DNA of 64,000 nt from Anadara kagoshimensis (taxonomy: Eukaryota > Mollusca > Bivalvia > Arcoida > Arcidae), in contig CM037868.1 in the NCBI GenBank assembly GCA_021292105.1, forward strand, positions 24,307,908 through 24,371,907, written 5' to 3'. The notes below the pieces were generated by a model, which saw only the letters and a program-made list of their open reading frames with translations, did no database searches and had not been told where the DNA came from. Shown here piece by piece: positions 43,847 to 54,486 of this stretch. Every line of letters begins with the position of its first letter. Position 1 is the stretch's first letter. The position numbers and the translations under genes were made by a program.

Positions 43847-45149
43847 TTCTAACAGTAAATGAAAGTAAATCGTACCAAAACAAAATACATGTATTCCTAA
43901 AAGTTACATTTTTCACTCTTGCTAATTTACATAAAAATAAAACATACCAAATACTTTCATTGTTTACAATAAATATGTATGTTTTATTTTCATGGATATT
44001 GGCAAGTTAAAATACATGTATTAACAGTAATAACAGTATTATTTTAGAAAAAATAACAGTAAAATACTTAACAGTTCGTTTTTAAAACAATATCAATAAA
44101 ACTGTTCATTTTTGTAAAACTTTTAAACTCTGGTTTAGCCTGTAAGTGTATGTGATGAGATCTGCTCAGAAGAGAAGTACTCTATAACTAGCCTACACAA
44201 CCAGAGTTGTGAGAAGACAATAATGCTTGGTTACATCCCAACATACAATTGACGAATCGCCGGCCACGCCCACAATGTTCCAACAAAGACCCGGCATGCT
44301 TGAATAAAACACAAAAAGAATGAATACTTGGCTGGAATTGTGCCATTTAATGACCTCATTGACACTAGTATGTCATAAATTGCCGTGACCCTGCTTTGGT
44401 GTTCCTTACATAAAATCTCTCATAAGTGTTAGGTGTTCCTTAAATAAAATCTCTCATAAGTGTTAGGTGTTCTTACATAAAATCACTCATTGGTGTTAGG
44501 TGCTCTTACATAAAATCACTCATTGGTGTTAGGTGTTCCTTCCATAAAATCTCTCATAAGTGTTAGGTGTTCTTACATAAACTCTCTCATTGGTATTAGG
44601 TGATCCTTACATAATATCTCTCATAAGTGTTAGGTGTTCCTTACATAAAATCTCTCATAAGTGTTAGGTGTTCCTTACCTAAAATCTCTCATAAGTGTTA
44701 GGTGTTCTTACATAAAATCACTCATTGGTGTTAGGTGTTCCTTACATAAAATTTATCATTGGTGTAAGGTGCTCCTTACATGAACTCTCTCATTGGTGTT
44801 AGGTGTTACATAAAATCTCATTGGTGTTAGGTGTTACATAAAATCTCATTGGTGTTAGGTGTCACATAAAATCTCATTGGTGTTAGGTGTCGCATAAAAT
44901 CTCATTGGTGTTAGGTGTCACATAAAATCTCATTGGTGTTAGGTGTCACATAAAATCTCTCATTGGTATTAGGTGTCACATAAAATCTCTCATTGGTATT
45001 AGGTGTCACATAAAATCTCATTGGTATTAGGTGTCACATAAAATCTCATTGGTGTTAGGTGTCACATAAAATCTCTCATTGGTGTTAGGTGTCACATAAA
45101 ATCTCTCAATGGTGTTAGGTGTGTCACATAAAATCTCATTGGTGTTAGG

Positions 45150-46211
45150 CAGGGGCGTAGCTTACTATGAGGCAACCGAGGCAGTTGCAACCCAGGCAAC
45201 TGCCTCGGTAAAAATCAGATCAGATCAGATTTTTTTTTAAATTTTTTAAAAGAAAAACGAATAAAATAGAAAAGGATAAAAAATAATTTATATTGTACAA
45301 ATATAAATTTGTTCAGAAAAAGACGAAGGCAGCATTTCGGAGAGTCTTATTTTATCTGACCCTGATTTCTATCCGAACGTACATGAAATTCTGCATATTC
45401 TTCTCACAATGCCGGTTGGCGCTGTGCCGTGTGAGCGATCATTTTCTGCAATGCGTCGGTTGAAGGACTGGAGCAGATCAACAATGACGGAAGATAGATT
45501 TAATGGTATTGAGACAATGTATGTGCATCGAGACATTGACGTTGATCGAAACCGCGTGCTCGATAGATTTGATGCCACAGGTCACAGAAGAATTGGGAAG
45601 CTGCAGTTCTAAGCATTGTTTCTAAATAATTAAATGGAAAATTTAAATGTTTCTCGTATTTTTTTTTATTAGCTTAGAATTCTGCTGAAGGTACCAAAGA
45701 GTTGCTCACTTGTTGTAAAAGCAGTTTTGGTGTCACACTGAAGAATTAGTTGTGACTGACTAGATAAACATTTTCCAGGCCATTTCCTATTTTCCATTTT
45801 ATTAGCCCAGAACTGTGTTAAAGGTACCACTACAGGGTGTACCGTGTACGTTAGTCACTATTAATAAATTACTGTCTTTTTGACGACTGACTAAATGAAA
45901 ATCTCCAGTAAAACTTGAGTTACTAAGTTTATTTATTTGTTCAATATATGCAAAGTTCGGTTTCGGCAAAGTTTTGCTTTGCCTTTTTGACAATGTTTGG
46001 TATGTTTGTATTTAAATTTATAAGTTTTCTTTTATATTTACTAGTATCAATTAACAGCAAATATCAGGTTCAGGTGTCGCCAGAATGCACCAATTAATGC
46101 CATTTTTCGGAATTTACTGGGGGGATGCCCCCAGACCCCCCCTAGATTTTAAGCGCCTTTGGCGCATCTATTTTTCGCCTCGGTTATAATTGGGTTCTGT
46201 CTACGCCCCTG
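45150..46211. mobile_element. hAT-like transposon remnant, 5-bp target duplication
   Basis: The terminal inverted repeats are CAGGGGCGTAG and CTACGCCCCTG. The flanks are TTAGG on both sides, inside a minisatellite whose uninterrupted units give the empty site. The element is 1062 bp, shorter than an autonomous copy, and keeps only the C-terminal end of a transposase. Near the left end is AACTGCCTCGG, shared with the elements at 32118 and 51447. Confidence 0.85.
45307..45612 (+). pseudogene. hAT-family transposase C-terminal dimerisation fragment
   Basis: An open stretch of about 101 codons ends in TAA. It reads SDPDFYPNVHEILHILLTMP followed by VPCERSFSAMRRLK, RSTMTEDRFNG and MYVHRDI. The ERSFSAM...LRSTM..DRL...H pattern is the hAT C-terminal dimerisation region, as in ZMYM1-like and P52rIPK-like proteins. 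The catalytic part is missing, so the copy cannot be active. It lies between the inverted repeats of the 1062-bp element. Confidence 0.85.
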
Positions 46212-46278
46212 TTAGGTGTCACATAAAATCTCTAATTGGTGTCAGGTGTTACATAAAATCTCTCATTGGCATTAGGTG

Positions 46279-46362
46279 TCACATAAAATCTCTCATTGGT
46301 GTTAGGTGTCAGGTGTCAAATCTAAATCCCTGTTGTCTATCTCTCAATAAGTCTCACTTAAT
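46279..46362 (-). pseudogene. Partial duplicate of the FBXL17 terminal codons
   Basis: Repeats 46441-46522, the last 17 or so codons and stop of FBXL17 plus adjoining minisatellite, about 164 bases downstream of the functional end. In the copy a TAG replaces the codon after IER, so it is not an alternative C-terminus of the same sequence. Confidence 0.85.
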
Positions 46363-46471
46363 TCAATTGTGGTGTTAGGTGTCACATAAAATCTCTCATT
46401 GGTTTCATGTGTTACATAAAATCTCTCATTGGCGTTAGGTGTCACATAAAATCTCTCATTGGTGTTAGGTG

Positions 46472-49400
46472 TCAGGTGTCAAATCTAAATCCCTGTTGTC
46501 TAGCTCTCTCAATAAGTCTCATTGACGCTAACACAAAGGTAGAGTACTCTATATGAGGATATCGTTCTACTAATTCTTCCATTGTTGCTATAGTAACATT
46601 GTCACATCTTATCAATCCTAGATATCGTAACGACGGACAAGTTAACGAGATTGTCCTGACACCCTTGTCCGTCACACCCTGGCACCAGCCGACATCTAAA
46701 TGCTGAATTGTTTTACTGTGCTGGCCAATCATTTCTAGACCTACAAAAAAATCAAAAATACTTCTTAATTGTCCCTGGTATAAATAAGTGTCGCTAGGCA
46801 GAGCAAGATATGTCTATTACATATTTTGCAATTAAATTTGATAAAAATCGCAATGATGGTAAAGTACAATTAAAGGACGTTAAATATTTCAGTAGTGGAA
46901 GGTTCGGAATTAACCATACAATTGTGCTAAATTCTACCTAAATTTTGTATTACCATATTTACAGTGTTCATTCTAGAAGGTTACCAAGGGGCCACTGACC
47001 CCTTATTGTTCAAAATGGCCTTATTGTTGACCGTAACATTTCATAAATGCAAAAATATTGATGATAAGATGTTTTGGAGGATTTCCTTTTAAAACTGGCC
47101 CCGTTTAAAATTTTTAGAATGAACACTGTCATATTCAGCTCAAGGTTTTACTGTACAAATCATGTTTTTAATAAAAGGTCTTGAAACTTTTGGCTTTATT
47201 TTTGACGGGCTCCACGTAAAGTTTTTGAAAGTCCAATATCAACATTTGAAGGTCCATTTGGAATTATGTTATATCATAGAGAAAAAGCAGTATTGTCCCC
47301 GTAAAAGACTTCAGTTTAGATATCAAGGGTCAAAATGTAAAATATATAGGTCCCTGACCTTTGACCCAGGAAATTTTGAACCTCTGCATATATTACCTTA
47401 CCTTTGTCACTTAGCGCACATGACACACAGTAGAGGCGTTTGAGTTTAGTGCCGTATTTAGCGACCATCTCAATACATTTATCATCAACCAGTGGATTAA
47501 GAGATAGATTAATACATTCCAATAATTTACAATTCTTCACCACTTGTAAAACAGCTGTCGGCGTGATTGACGGGATGCTGGATATATCTAAAACTTTTAA
47601 ATTCTGTAACTACAAAAAGACAAAAGTAAATTCAGTGAATTAGGATGCCCGTCAATTTATTTTATTATTATTATTTTATTTTTTTTTTGTGATTTACACT
47701 TATGTTCAAAGGGCAATAACTCCAAGGAAAATGAGCAAACCAACTCGGGTAAACAATATACACATCTATCAGTGTTGATGCTATACACCAAGTTTCATGA
47801 ATAGTATTTCATAGTTTTGGAGATGGGCGCACAGAAGGACGGACAGACTCGAATTTAATATCCCCCTCTTTTTTCAAAAGGTGGGGGATAAATACACATT
47901 ATTCAATCCAAAAGAAGCCATCTCGCACTGTCCCCAAAATAGAGCTAAGTGGAGTTATGTAGTTTTAATGCCCCAGTAAAGTCTTTCACTTATATTGAGA
48001 AATTGGTTCATAGATGATGGAAGAAGTTTTATGCCCCAGTAAAGTCTTTTACTTATACAGTCCAACTTGCCTTAAAGGCCACCTCTATATAAGGGCCACC
48101 TGCTTATAAAGGCCAGTAGAATCATATCCCAATTGTTCTTTATTCATATTATTTGAACCTGTATATAAAGGCCACCTGTCCATAGAGGCCATTTTTACCA
48201 GTTCCCTTGACTGGCCGTTATAGACAGGTTTGACTGTATTGAGAAATTGGTTCATAGATGATGGAGGAAACCTGGAAACACCAAAAAGGACCACTGATGC
48301 TTGGAAACCAACTGAAAAGCTTTCTAACATTAGGATCTGTACCTAGTCATAACAAGAAATCTGTATGCGCATCCACGATTAGCCTAAAATATATCTGCAT
48401 AGGGTAAAATGTTGGTGCTATGGAAATTTAACATGTTGATAAATCATGCAAATGGCGGATTCTGTTGCGCATATGACGTACAACGTTCACCAAGGACATC
48501 ACTTCCAGTGTAAACATCGTCATTTTCGCATGTGTAAAATCCTCATACCACCAACATTTTCCTTTTTACAGACATACTTAATGACAATCGCGGAAGGGCA
48601 TACAGATTTCCTATTACGACTAGGTACAAGTAAGTGAAAAATATCAAACTTTATTTAAATTTATTTTATTATCTAGGGATATAAAGAGAATTTCACTGTC
48701 ACAGTCACAGTGGTTGCTACAGTAGGATCATGGATGTAGAGGGAAATGTGATCCTGTGACTTATTTATATTGTAGGAAGAACCAATGAAAATAATACTGA
48801 TGAAATTGGTTCCTTTATATCTTGACCATTCAGATAAAAAATAAGCTATCATGTGATATCCTTAGAACCAATCAGACTAAATTGATGTAACATGTGACAT
48901 ATACATACATGATATAGTTGTGTAAAGAAAATGATATTTACATTCTTTATCTCTTGACCAATAAGATAAAAGTAAGTTTTCATGTGAGAACCAATCAGAC
49001 TAACTTGTTCTTAGAACCAATCAGACTAACTTGAGGTGTCATGTGACGTATATAATTGTAGTAAAGAACCAATGAAAATGACATTTACATTTTTGATCTC
49101 ATGTATACTTTTATCTGTCAGATTACATGTTGTTAGTGTCAGATACTCCAGTAATGGACATCCTACTGTCAGCTCAATCACAGATTTATCTGTTATCTGA
49201 AAACAAAACAAGTAAAATAATTACTGAGAGAGAGAAAGAAAGAGAGAGAGAGATGGAGAGTCTACAGTCAGCTCAAAAACAGACTTATCTGTTATCTGAA
49301 AACAAAACAAGTATAATAATTACTGAGAGAGCGAGAGAGAGAGAGAGAGAGAGAGGGAGAGTTCAGCTGCCTATTATCTAATTTCAATATCTGAAGATGA

Positions 49401-52400
49401 AGATTAAACAGGGTATAGGAGAGAGACAGTGTTCTAGTACAGAATGAACTAGCAAATTCAGTGAATTAGGATCTCCAGCCAGCAAGTTCTTTTTTGTAAT
49501 TTACACTTATGTTCAAAGGGCAATAACTAACTAGGGTTAAAGATATGCACATCTCCTATCGATGTTGATGCTTAGAACCAAGTTTCGTGAAAGATTTAGA
49601 GAATTTGCGCAGAAAAGAATTTCGGATGGACGGACGGAAACTCATGTTTAATATTCCCCTCTTTCTTGGAAAGGCAGGGGACAATAAAACTGACAATTAT
49701 ATTTCTAGCAAACAATTCACATTGTGTCAAGCACTTTTTGGCTCAAAAAAAATTAGGAAATCAGGAGGGTATTTAGTTAAAATCAGGAGATTATCAGGAA
49801 TTTTTGGTATAAAAAGCGATAAAAACCACCCAAAAAAATGGCCGCCTTCCTCCCCTCTAAGTAAGAGCTTCAGCTTATATGAATTTAAGGATGATGTAAA
49901 GGTCATTATCAGAATGTCAAAATATAAAAGGCAAGCTAAAAGGTCTTACTTAAATAGGTCATTTTCATTCCAACATATTATTATTTTGTTTTTTTTTTGG
50001 GGTGGGGAAAAGGCTCAAAATCAGGAGTTATCAGGAATTTATCAAATAAATTCAGAAAAAATCAGGAACAGCTCAAAATCAGAAAAAATAAGGAAAATCA
50101 ATAGTCACTTGACAGACTGAATTCATATTAATAAAATAAACAAAACTGTTCTCAAATGCTTATAATTCCTCCCTGATACATCTAAACAGAGGCAGAGGTT
50201 ATAATATAATGTTTCTGCTGACAAAACTTACCATGGTGACACCATGACAGTTATCTGCCTTTCACCAATGAATGTCAAATTTATACATACATACCCCACC
50301 ACAATGATCCACCATTAACTGTTTCAACTGGTGACATTTCTCAGCAAGGACCATAACTCCATCATCATTTATTTTTTTGCATTGTGTAAGCTGTAATTCT
50401 ATTAAGTCTGGACAACCCTCTGCTACCTAAAATAAAATACAAAAACAGATATATTCCATTTAGGTTCATTTCCCGTGTAAACTGTTTTCCTATGACCCCG
50501 AAAATTGAGGGTCAGGAAGAAGCCCTGTAAATCCCATTATATCAGTGTTTAAAATAAAATCCAGTCCCACAGTCCTTAACTGGTACCATTTGGGAAGGGC
50601 TAGTCACTTTTTCAATAGTATAGGATTATTGAACTGATATTGTGAAATATTGTCCCAAGTTGACTCGACAGCGAGTGCAAATTTAGAGTCAACAAGAGAC
50701 AATATTTCACAATATCATTTCAATAACCCTTTTATTATATAGCAAAATAAATTTTGTTTACTTCCGTCAAGTATTTCATCTGAAATAACATTTTTTTCAT
50801 ACAATCCATAGATATAACACTAGATTTTGTAAATGGATATAAGATCTAGTGCAATATGGCAACAACACAGCGATGACGTCAACAACAATCGTATGACATC
50901 AAAAACGATAGCGTTGTGTGACAAAGCATGCTGTATGAAAAAATTGATTTGGTAAACCTCGGACTGGAACAAAGTTATCGTGCAAAAATTGATATTTATT
51001 GCACAGTAACACCTTCGAATTTATCGTTTAATTTCTATGCGAAGCATTTATTGCAATATAATAATCTCCTATATACTACTGTGACAACAGAAAATGTTGA
51101 AAATATTGAGACAAAGATTGGTTGAAAATTCTGAAGTATAATAAAGTCTTTAAATAAACTAATACTAACCTTTTGGATACCTTTATTTGTTATACGGAAG
51201 CAAATCTCTAACAGAAGGTGCTGTAATTTATGACAACTTTCCCCGATCACTTCAAGCACCTCATCAGTCAATGGAAAAAATCTATAAAATACAAGTTTAT
51301 TTATATCAGGTTACTTAGACATCATAGTGGTTTTCTCCACTATCCATGAACATGATATGAGATCAAGAATTCTATCACTAGGGTCTCTCTCTCACCCTTA
51401 TGTGAATGGCACCAGGGCTCTCGTAATTGTCAAAACAAACATCATACAGTACCGTAACGAGGCCCTTAAATAAACCGAGGCAAGAATTGAAGAACCAACA
51501 GTCTCAATGTTTTTTATCTTTCACAAGGAAAGCTCAAAACAGCATCAGCTGTTTTAAACAGTTAAAATAAGTGGGATGGTTTGTGCCATGAAAATTTGTT
51601 TAATTACACTAATAAAACTCTTAATCCAGGTTAGAGAATAGTTTAAAAGTTTAAATTGTATGTGGGTGGGTATCAGACAAAAATAGGTCTATCATTTAAC
51701 CTTGGATTTTTCAGAATATTTCTGCATTTTCATTAGCAAGATTACTGGAAAGATTTACACAAGACAAGACGCTAAATGCTGAAATCGGACAGTACCGCAT
51801 TACAACTAGTTACCAAAATGACAAATTAAATAATAATGTGAACGTTTAATGTGACAATCACTTGATCAGGCTAAACCATTAAAATAGTTTCATGTAAACT
51901 GTCACTAGTTAAAGGAACTGCTCGTTTAAAAAACTCTCTCTCAATATCACACTTTTGTGCGAAAAAAGTACTTGTTTAATTTTTACCGAGGCAACTGCCT
52001 CGGTTGCCTCATAGGTAGTTACGGTACTGTCATAATAGCCAATATGAATGGCACCAGGGCCCTTGCAATTGTCAAAACAAACATCATAATAGCCAAAATT
52101 GTAAAAAAGACAACCTAATATACGGTACTTGTTTTAAACCTGAAATCTGCAAAATTGTGACAATGGGGTTCGCCGCTGTACCACGTGATACCTTCTAACG
52201 TGTCTATGAAACGCTTGTTTCCAATGGACATGGAATCGCACAATATGACGCTTTCCCGTAAAAACGGCGTTATTTCGGGAATTTGTAACATTGACGTTTC
52301 CAAAATGTTCCGCACAAATGTTAAGAGGTATTGATCACGTGGTATGGCGGCGAACCCCATTGGCAAATTGATTGTGAAAAAATATTAAAATTTTGCATTG

Positions 52401-53722
52401 TCAATCTGGCAGAATATCTGGTCACAAAAACGACCAAGGAAGAACACTGTCCACCAACAGAAAGCATGACAATGAATTGAAATTCTAATCTGTTCTTTAT
52501 CGTGCCATACCTACCGTGGCACGGGACCTCATTTATTTTAAGTTCCCATCTGAAAGAACTGTGACTTTCATATTGTAATGTCAAGTGCTTGGCAAAAGAT
52601 CAATTACTACCCACTTTTAAGTCTTGGGTCAGACCTGGTCAGGGTTCTAACCCATGACTACTCACAGAGCGAGCACTCTACCAACTGAGCTCCTGCAGTG
52701 GTCCTTTTAAATATTTGGCAACTGAATTTAGAAAACCTGGTAACCATGGTTACATACCTTGATAATTTCAGTGTCTGTAAATGTTTACATTTCTTTATTA
52801 CATTCATGATGCCTTCACAAGACAACTCCTTGGTGTCGGTCAAATCCAGATAAATCACCCTATCACTATACGAGGTCAAGGTCATTAATGCCGAGTCTGT
52901 AACTCTTTCTTGACGGCGAAGGTCAATGAACCTCCATAGTTCTGGGTCGCGAGACAGTTGGTACCAAGTCCGACAAACTAAACACACATTTTTTAAAAGT
53001 TCAACTATGGATAAATTTCGGAATATGTGTACTAAAATATTTGGTGGTAGTTTATTTATAGAACATAATGTATTTTCGTTGTTGTCACTAGATGGCATCC
53101 CTTCATCATACTGACCTGATGATGAACTACATGTGGCAGATATAAAAGGATCGTTTTGTAAAAAATTTAAATTATGTTTTTGAGGATAGCTTATTTGATT
53201 TTCTATCTTCACATGTGGACTTGAACTAAAAACATGTCTGAAATCTAAACTTGAACTTTTGACTTCTGAACTTGAACATTTGACCTCTGAACTTGACCCT
53301 GCAACGTCTGAACCAGAGGCTCCATAATTTGAACTTGAAGCAGCATCAAATGGAGTTTCTTTATATCTAAAACTTGAAACAGAGCCATGTTGTACGATTA
53401 GTTTATCATCAAAATTTCCCGCTGAATGTATAGCAATGGGTACATGTATCACTTCACCTGTTTCATCATTTACAACTTCATTGCAATCGAGGGGAACTTC
53501 AAAAGATTCCCCATGACCCAATCTGTCATTTGAAAAATTCCCATTCTCTGTGTTAAATTCGTTTTGAAACAATGTATTATCTTCTTGGCTGTCATGTTGT
53601 GATACATCTGCTGAGCAACCACCTTCAGTTTGAACTTTGACCTCGGGTGTATCCTGTATTGTACATGATGATGTTCTTTTCCGTTTACACGGCCGATGAC
53701 ATTCAGGTTCATTGTTATCCAT
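46472..53722 (-). CDS. FBXL17: FBXL17, F-box and leucine-rich repeat ubiquitin-ligase subunit
   Basis: Six exons in transcript order (53722-52758, 51281-51170, 50426-50295, 49196-49089, 47609-47402, 46740-46472) join in phase into 597 residues, and all introns are GT-AG. Residues 1-221 are polar and disordered, with KRKR at 13-16 and a repeated SSSEVK at 143-158. The F-box spans 222-268 (INKLPPNILVHIFRNLS, VCRTW, ELWRFIDL). About ten Cys-type leucine-rich repeats follow, including CHKLQHLLLEICFRITNKGI and CKLLECINLSLNP. The C-terminus has DVGWCQGVTDKG, LRYLGLIRCD and ERYPHIEYST, then a short helix ending ERARQQGF, as in vertebrate FBXL17. FBXL17 is the SCF receptor that removes faulty BTB-domain dimers in vertebrates; its C-terminal helix grips the BTB fold. 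The protein is about 100 residues shorter than human FBXL17, mainly in the N-terminus. A leader-exon acceptor (TTTATTCTAG) ends four bases before the ATG. Confidence 0.95.
46976..47135 (+). repeat. Dispersed repeat in the last FBXL17 intron
   Basis: Segment CATTCTAGAAGGTTACC to GAATGAACACTGTC resembles 37760-37925 (CATTCTAAAAGGGGCC to GATTGAACACTGTT). Its nature is unknown. Confidence 0.5.
47640..48360. other. FBXL17 intron 4: repeats and a datable MITE insertion
   Basis: The dispersed repeat at 47690-47890 (CACTTATGTTCAAAGGGCAA to GGTGGGGGATAA) recurs at 49500-49690. A 73-base direct duplication at 47973-48260 has a MITE inserted in its second copy. No exon seen. Confidence 0.7.
48056..48238. 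mobile_element. Palindromic TACAGTC MITE with empty site alongside
   Basis: The ends TACAGTCCAACTTGCC and GACAGGTTTGACTGTA interrupt CTTATATTGAGAAATTGG, which is intact at 47988-48005. Comparing the two shows that the target was TA and was duplicated, placing the family with Tc1/mariner-type transposition. Confidence 0.92.
49163..49331 (-). repeat. Duplicated acceptor edge of FBXL17 exon 4
   Basis: 49262-49331 repeats 49163-49232 with a period of 99 bases: 3' intron end, TTTTGTTTTCAG acceptor and the first 11 or so codons (ITDKSV). The copy, upstream in transcript sense, stays open (ITDKSVFELTVDS) but lacks a donor. GA-rich (GAGA)n runs flank both copies. Confidence 0.85.
49500..50120. other. 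FBXL17 intron 3 with a 177-codon spurious frame
   Basis: The open frame at 49587-50120 starts inside a dispersed repeat (ATGGACGGACGGAAA) and continues through AATCAGGA-rich low-complexity DNA. It has no recognisable domain and is not counted as a gene. Confidence 0.6.
50628..50740. repeat. Inverted repeat, 29-bp arms
   Basis: TTATTGAACTGATATTGTGA... pairs with ...TCACAATATCATTTCAATAA with one or two mismatches, around a 45-base loop rich in GACTC. It lies in FBXL17 intron 2. Confidence 0.8.
51447..52029. mobile_element. Non-autonomous CGTAAC-family element, 5-bp target duplication
   Basis: The ends are CAGTACCGTAAC and GTTACGGTACTG, flanked by TCATA on both sides. The duplicate host sequence AACATCATAATAGCC at 52081 gives the unoccupied site. 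Near the right end is GAGGCAACTGCCTCGGTTGC, shared with the other two members. Confidence 0.88.
52165..52358. mobile_element. Short inverted-repeat element (GGGGTTCGCCGC ends)
   Basis: GGGGTTCGCCGCTGTACCACGTGAT pairs closely with the right end ATCACGTGGTATGGCGGCGAACCCC (both quoted in part). Inside is CCAATGGACATGGAATC, related to sequence at 6245-6275. Confidence 0.8.
52497..52703 (-). mobile_element. SINE family B, tail missing
   Basis: Minus-strand head CAGGAGCTCAGTTGGTAGAG and B-box-like GGGTTAGAACCC, 54 bases from the FBXL17 exon 1 donor. Confidence 0.75.
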
Positions 53723-53726
53723 CGTT

Positions 53727-53995
53727 CTAGAATAAAGGTAATTAAGATACCCTTTTATATTTTCAAGTCAGCATCTGAATCATAAAAAAAAGAGAAATGG
53801 TAATTTAACAATTATGTGGAACATGCAAAATGTATTTCAAAAGAACTTAGTGATTTTGTTTGTTTAAAATTACTACTGAATAAAGGTTTCTACGCAAAAT
53901 TTCTATGTGTAAAATAATACATTGAAGTACATAGCCAACATTAGTACTGTAACATGTGCATGCACCACACACAGAATGAATAGTCTGTTTCTTGA
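53727..53995. other. 5' flank of FBXL17 exon 1
   Basis: AT-rich sequence upstream of the leader-exon acceptor. No promoter can be assigned because a non-coding first exon is probably farther out. Confidence 0.4.
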
Positions 53996-54372
53996 GGCCG
54001 TGGTGGCCTAATGGATAAGACGTCAGTCTACAAATCCAGGGTCTCTCACCGCTGTTAGTTCGAGCCTTACTTAGACCACGTGGGATAGTGAATTTTCCTT
54101 GCCGTTGGCCTTTACTGGTTCACCTGATATCAGTAGAATGTGACTGGGAGAGTGGTACGCTTGTCTGCGGCATATTGACTCTGTGAGCTAGCACATTAAA
54201 GTTGACCCGAGTGTGCGCTAGTACAAGGCAGACCATACAACACACTCGCACTTCACATGCGTACACGAAGTTGTTCATAGATTAATACATAGAGATAAAT
54301 AAAATAGTTCTCATTGCAAATAACTGAAAAATTATTGATGCGAGTTAAGCAACATTCAACCAACCAAACAAC
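53996..54372 (+). mobile_element. tRNA-headed SINE, family A
   Basis: The head is GTGGTGGCCTAATGGATAAG with B-box-like gttagttcgagcc. The body runs GAATTTTCCTTGCCGTTGGC to TTAAGCAACATTCAACCAACC. Near-identical in layout to 60064-60440. Confidence 0.85.
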
Positions 54373-54486
54373 CATAGTCTGTTTTGTGATATTGCAAATC
54401 TTAAGTCGGTTTCATAAATCTGCAAATATTACTACCCGCAATAAGGTTGAAAATTAATAACCCGCAAAAGTTTGACCCTGTGAAAC

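Larger units (their letters stand above)
44395..46470. repeat. 30-34 bp minisatellite in the FBXL17 3' flank
   Basis: About 30 units of ATAAAATCTCTCATTGGTGT plus TAGGTGTCAC (longer TAGGTGTTCCTTAC variants toward 44400). The array is interrupted by the transposon at 45150-46211 and runs up to the FBXL17 stop codon, so it probably forms part of the 3' UTR. Confidence 0.9.
51365..52450 (+). repeat. Dispersed repeat R carrying two transposon insertions
   Basis: Repeat R (CTCTCTCACCCTTATGTGAATGGC to GGCAGAATATCTGG) is interrupted at 51447-52029 and 52165-52358. Part of it is also duplicated, since AATGGCACCAGGGC and AAACAAACATCATA occur before and after the first insertion. Confidence 0.75.

Noticed and set aside
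49587..50120. 177-codon plus-strand frame
   Set aside because: It begins inside a dispersed repeat, continues through AATCAGGA-rich DNA, has no domain, and lies antisense in an FBXL17 intron.
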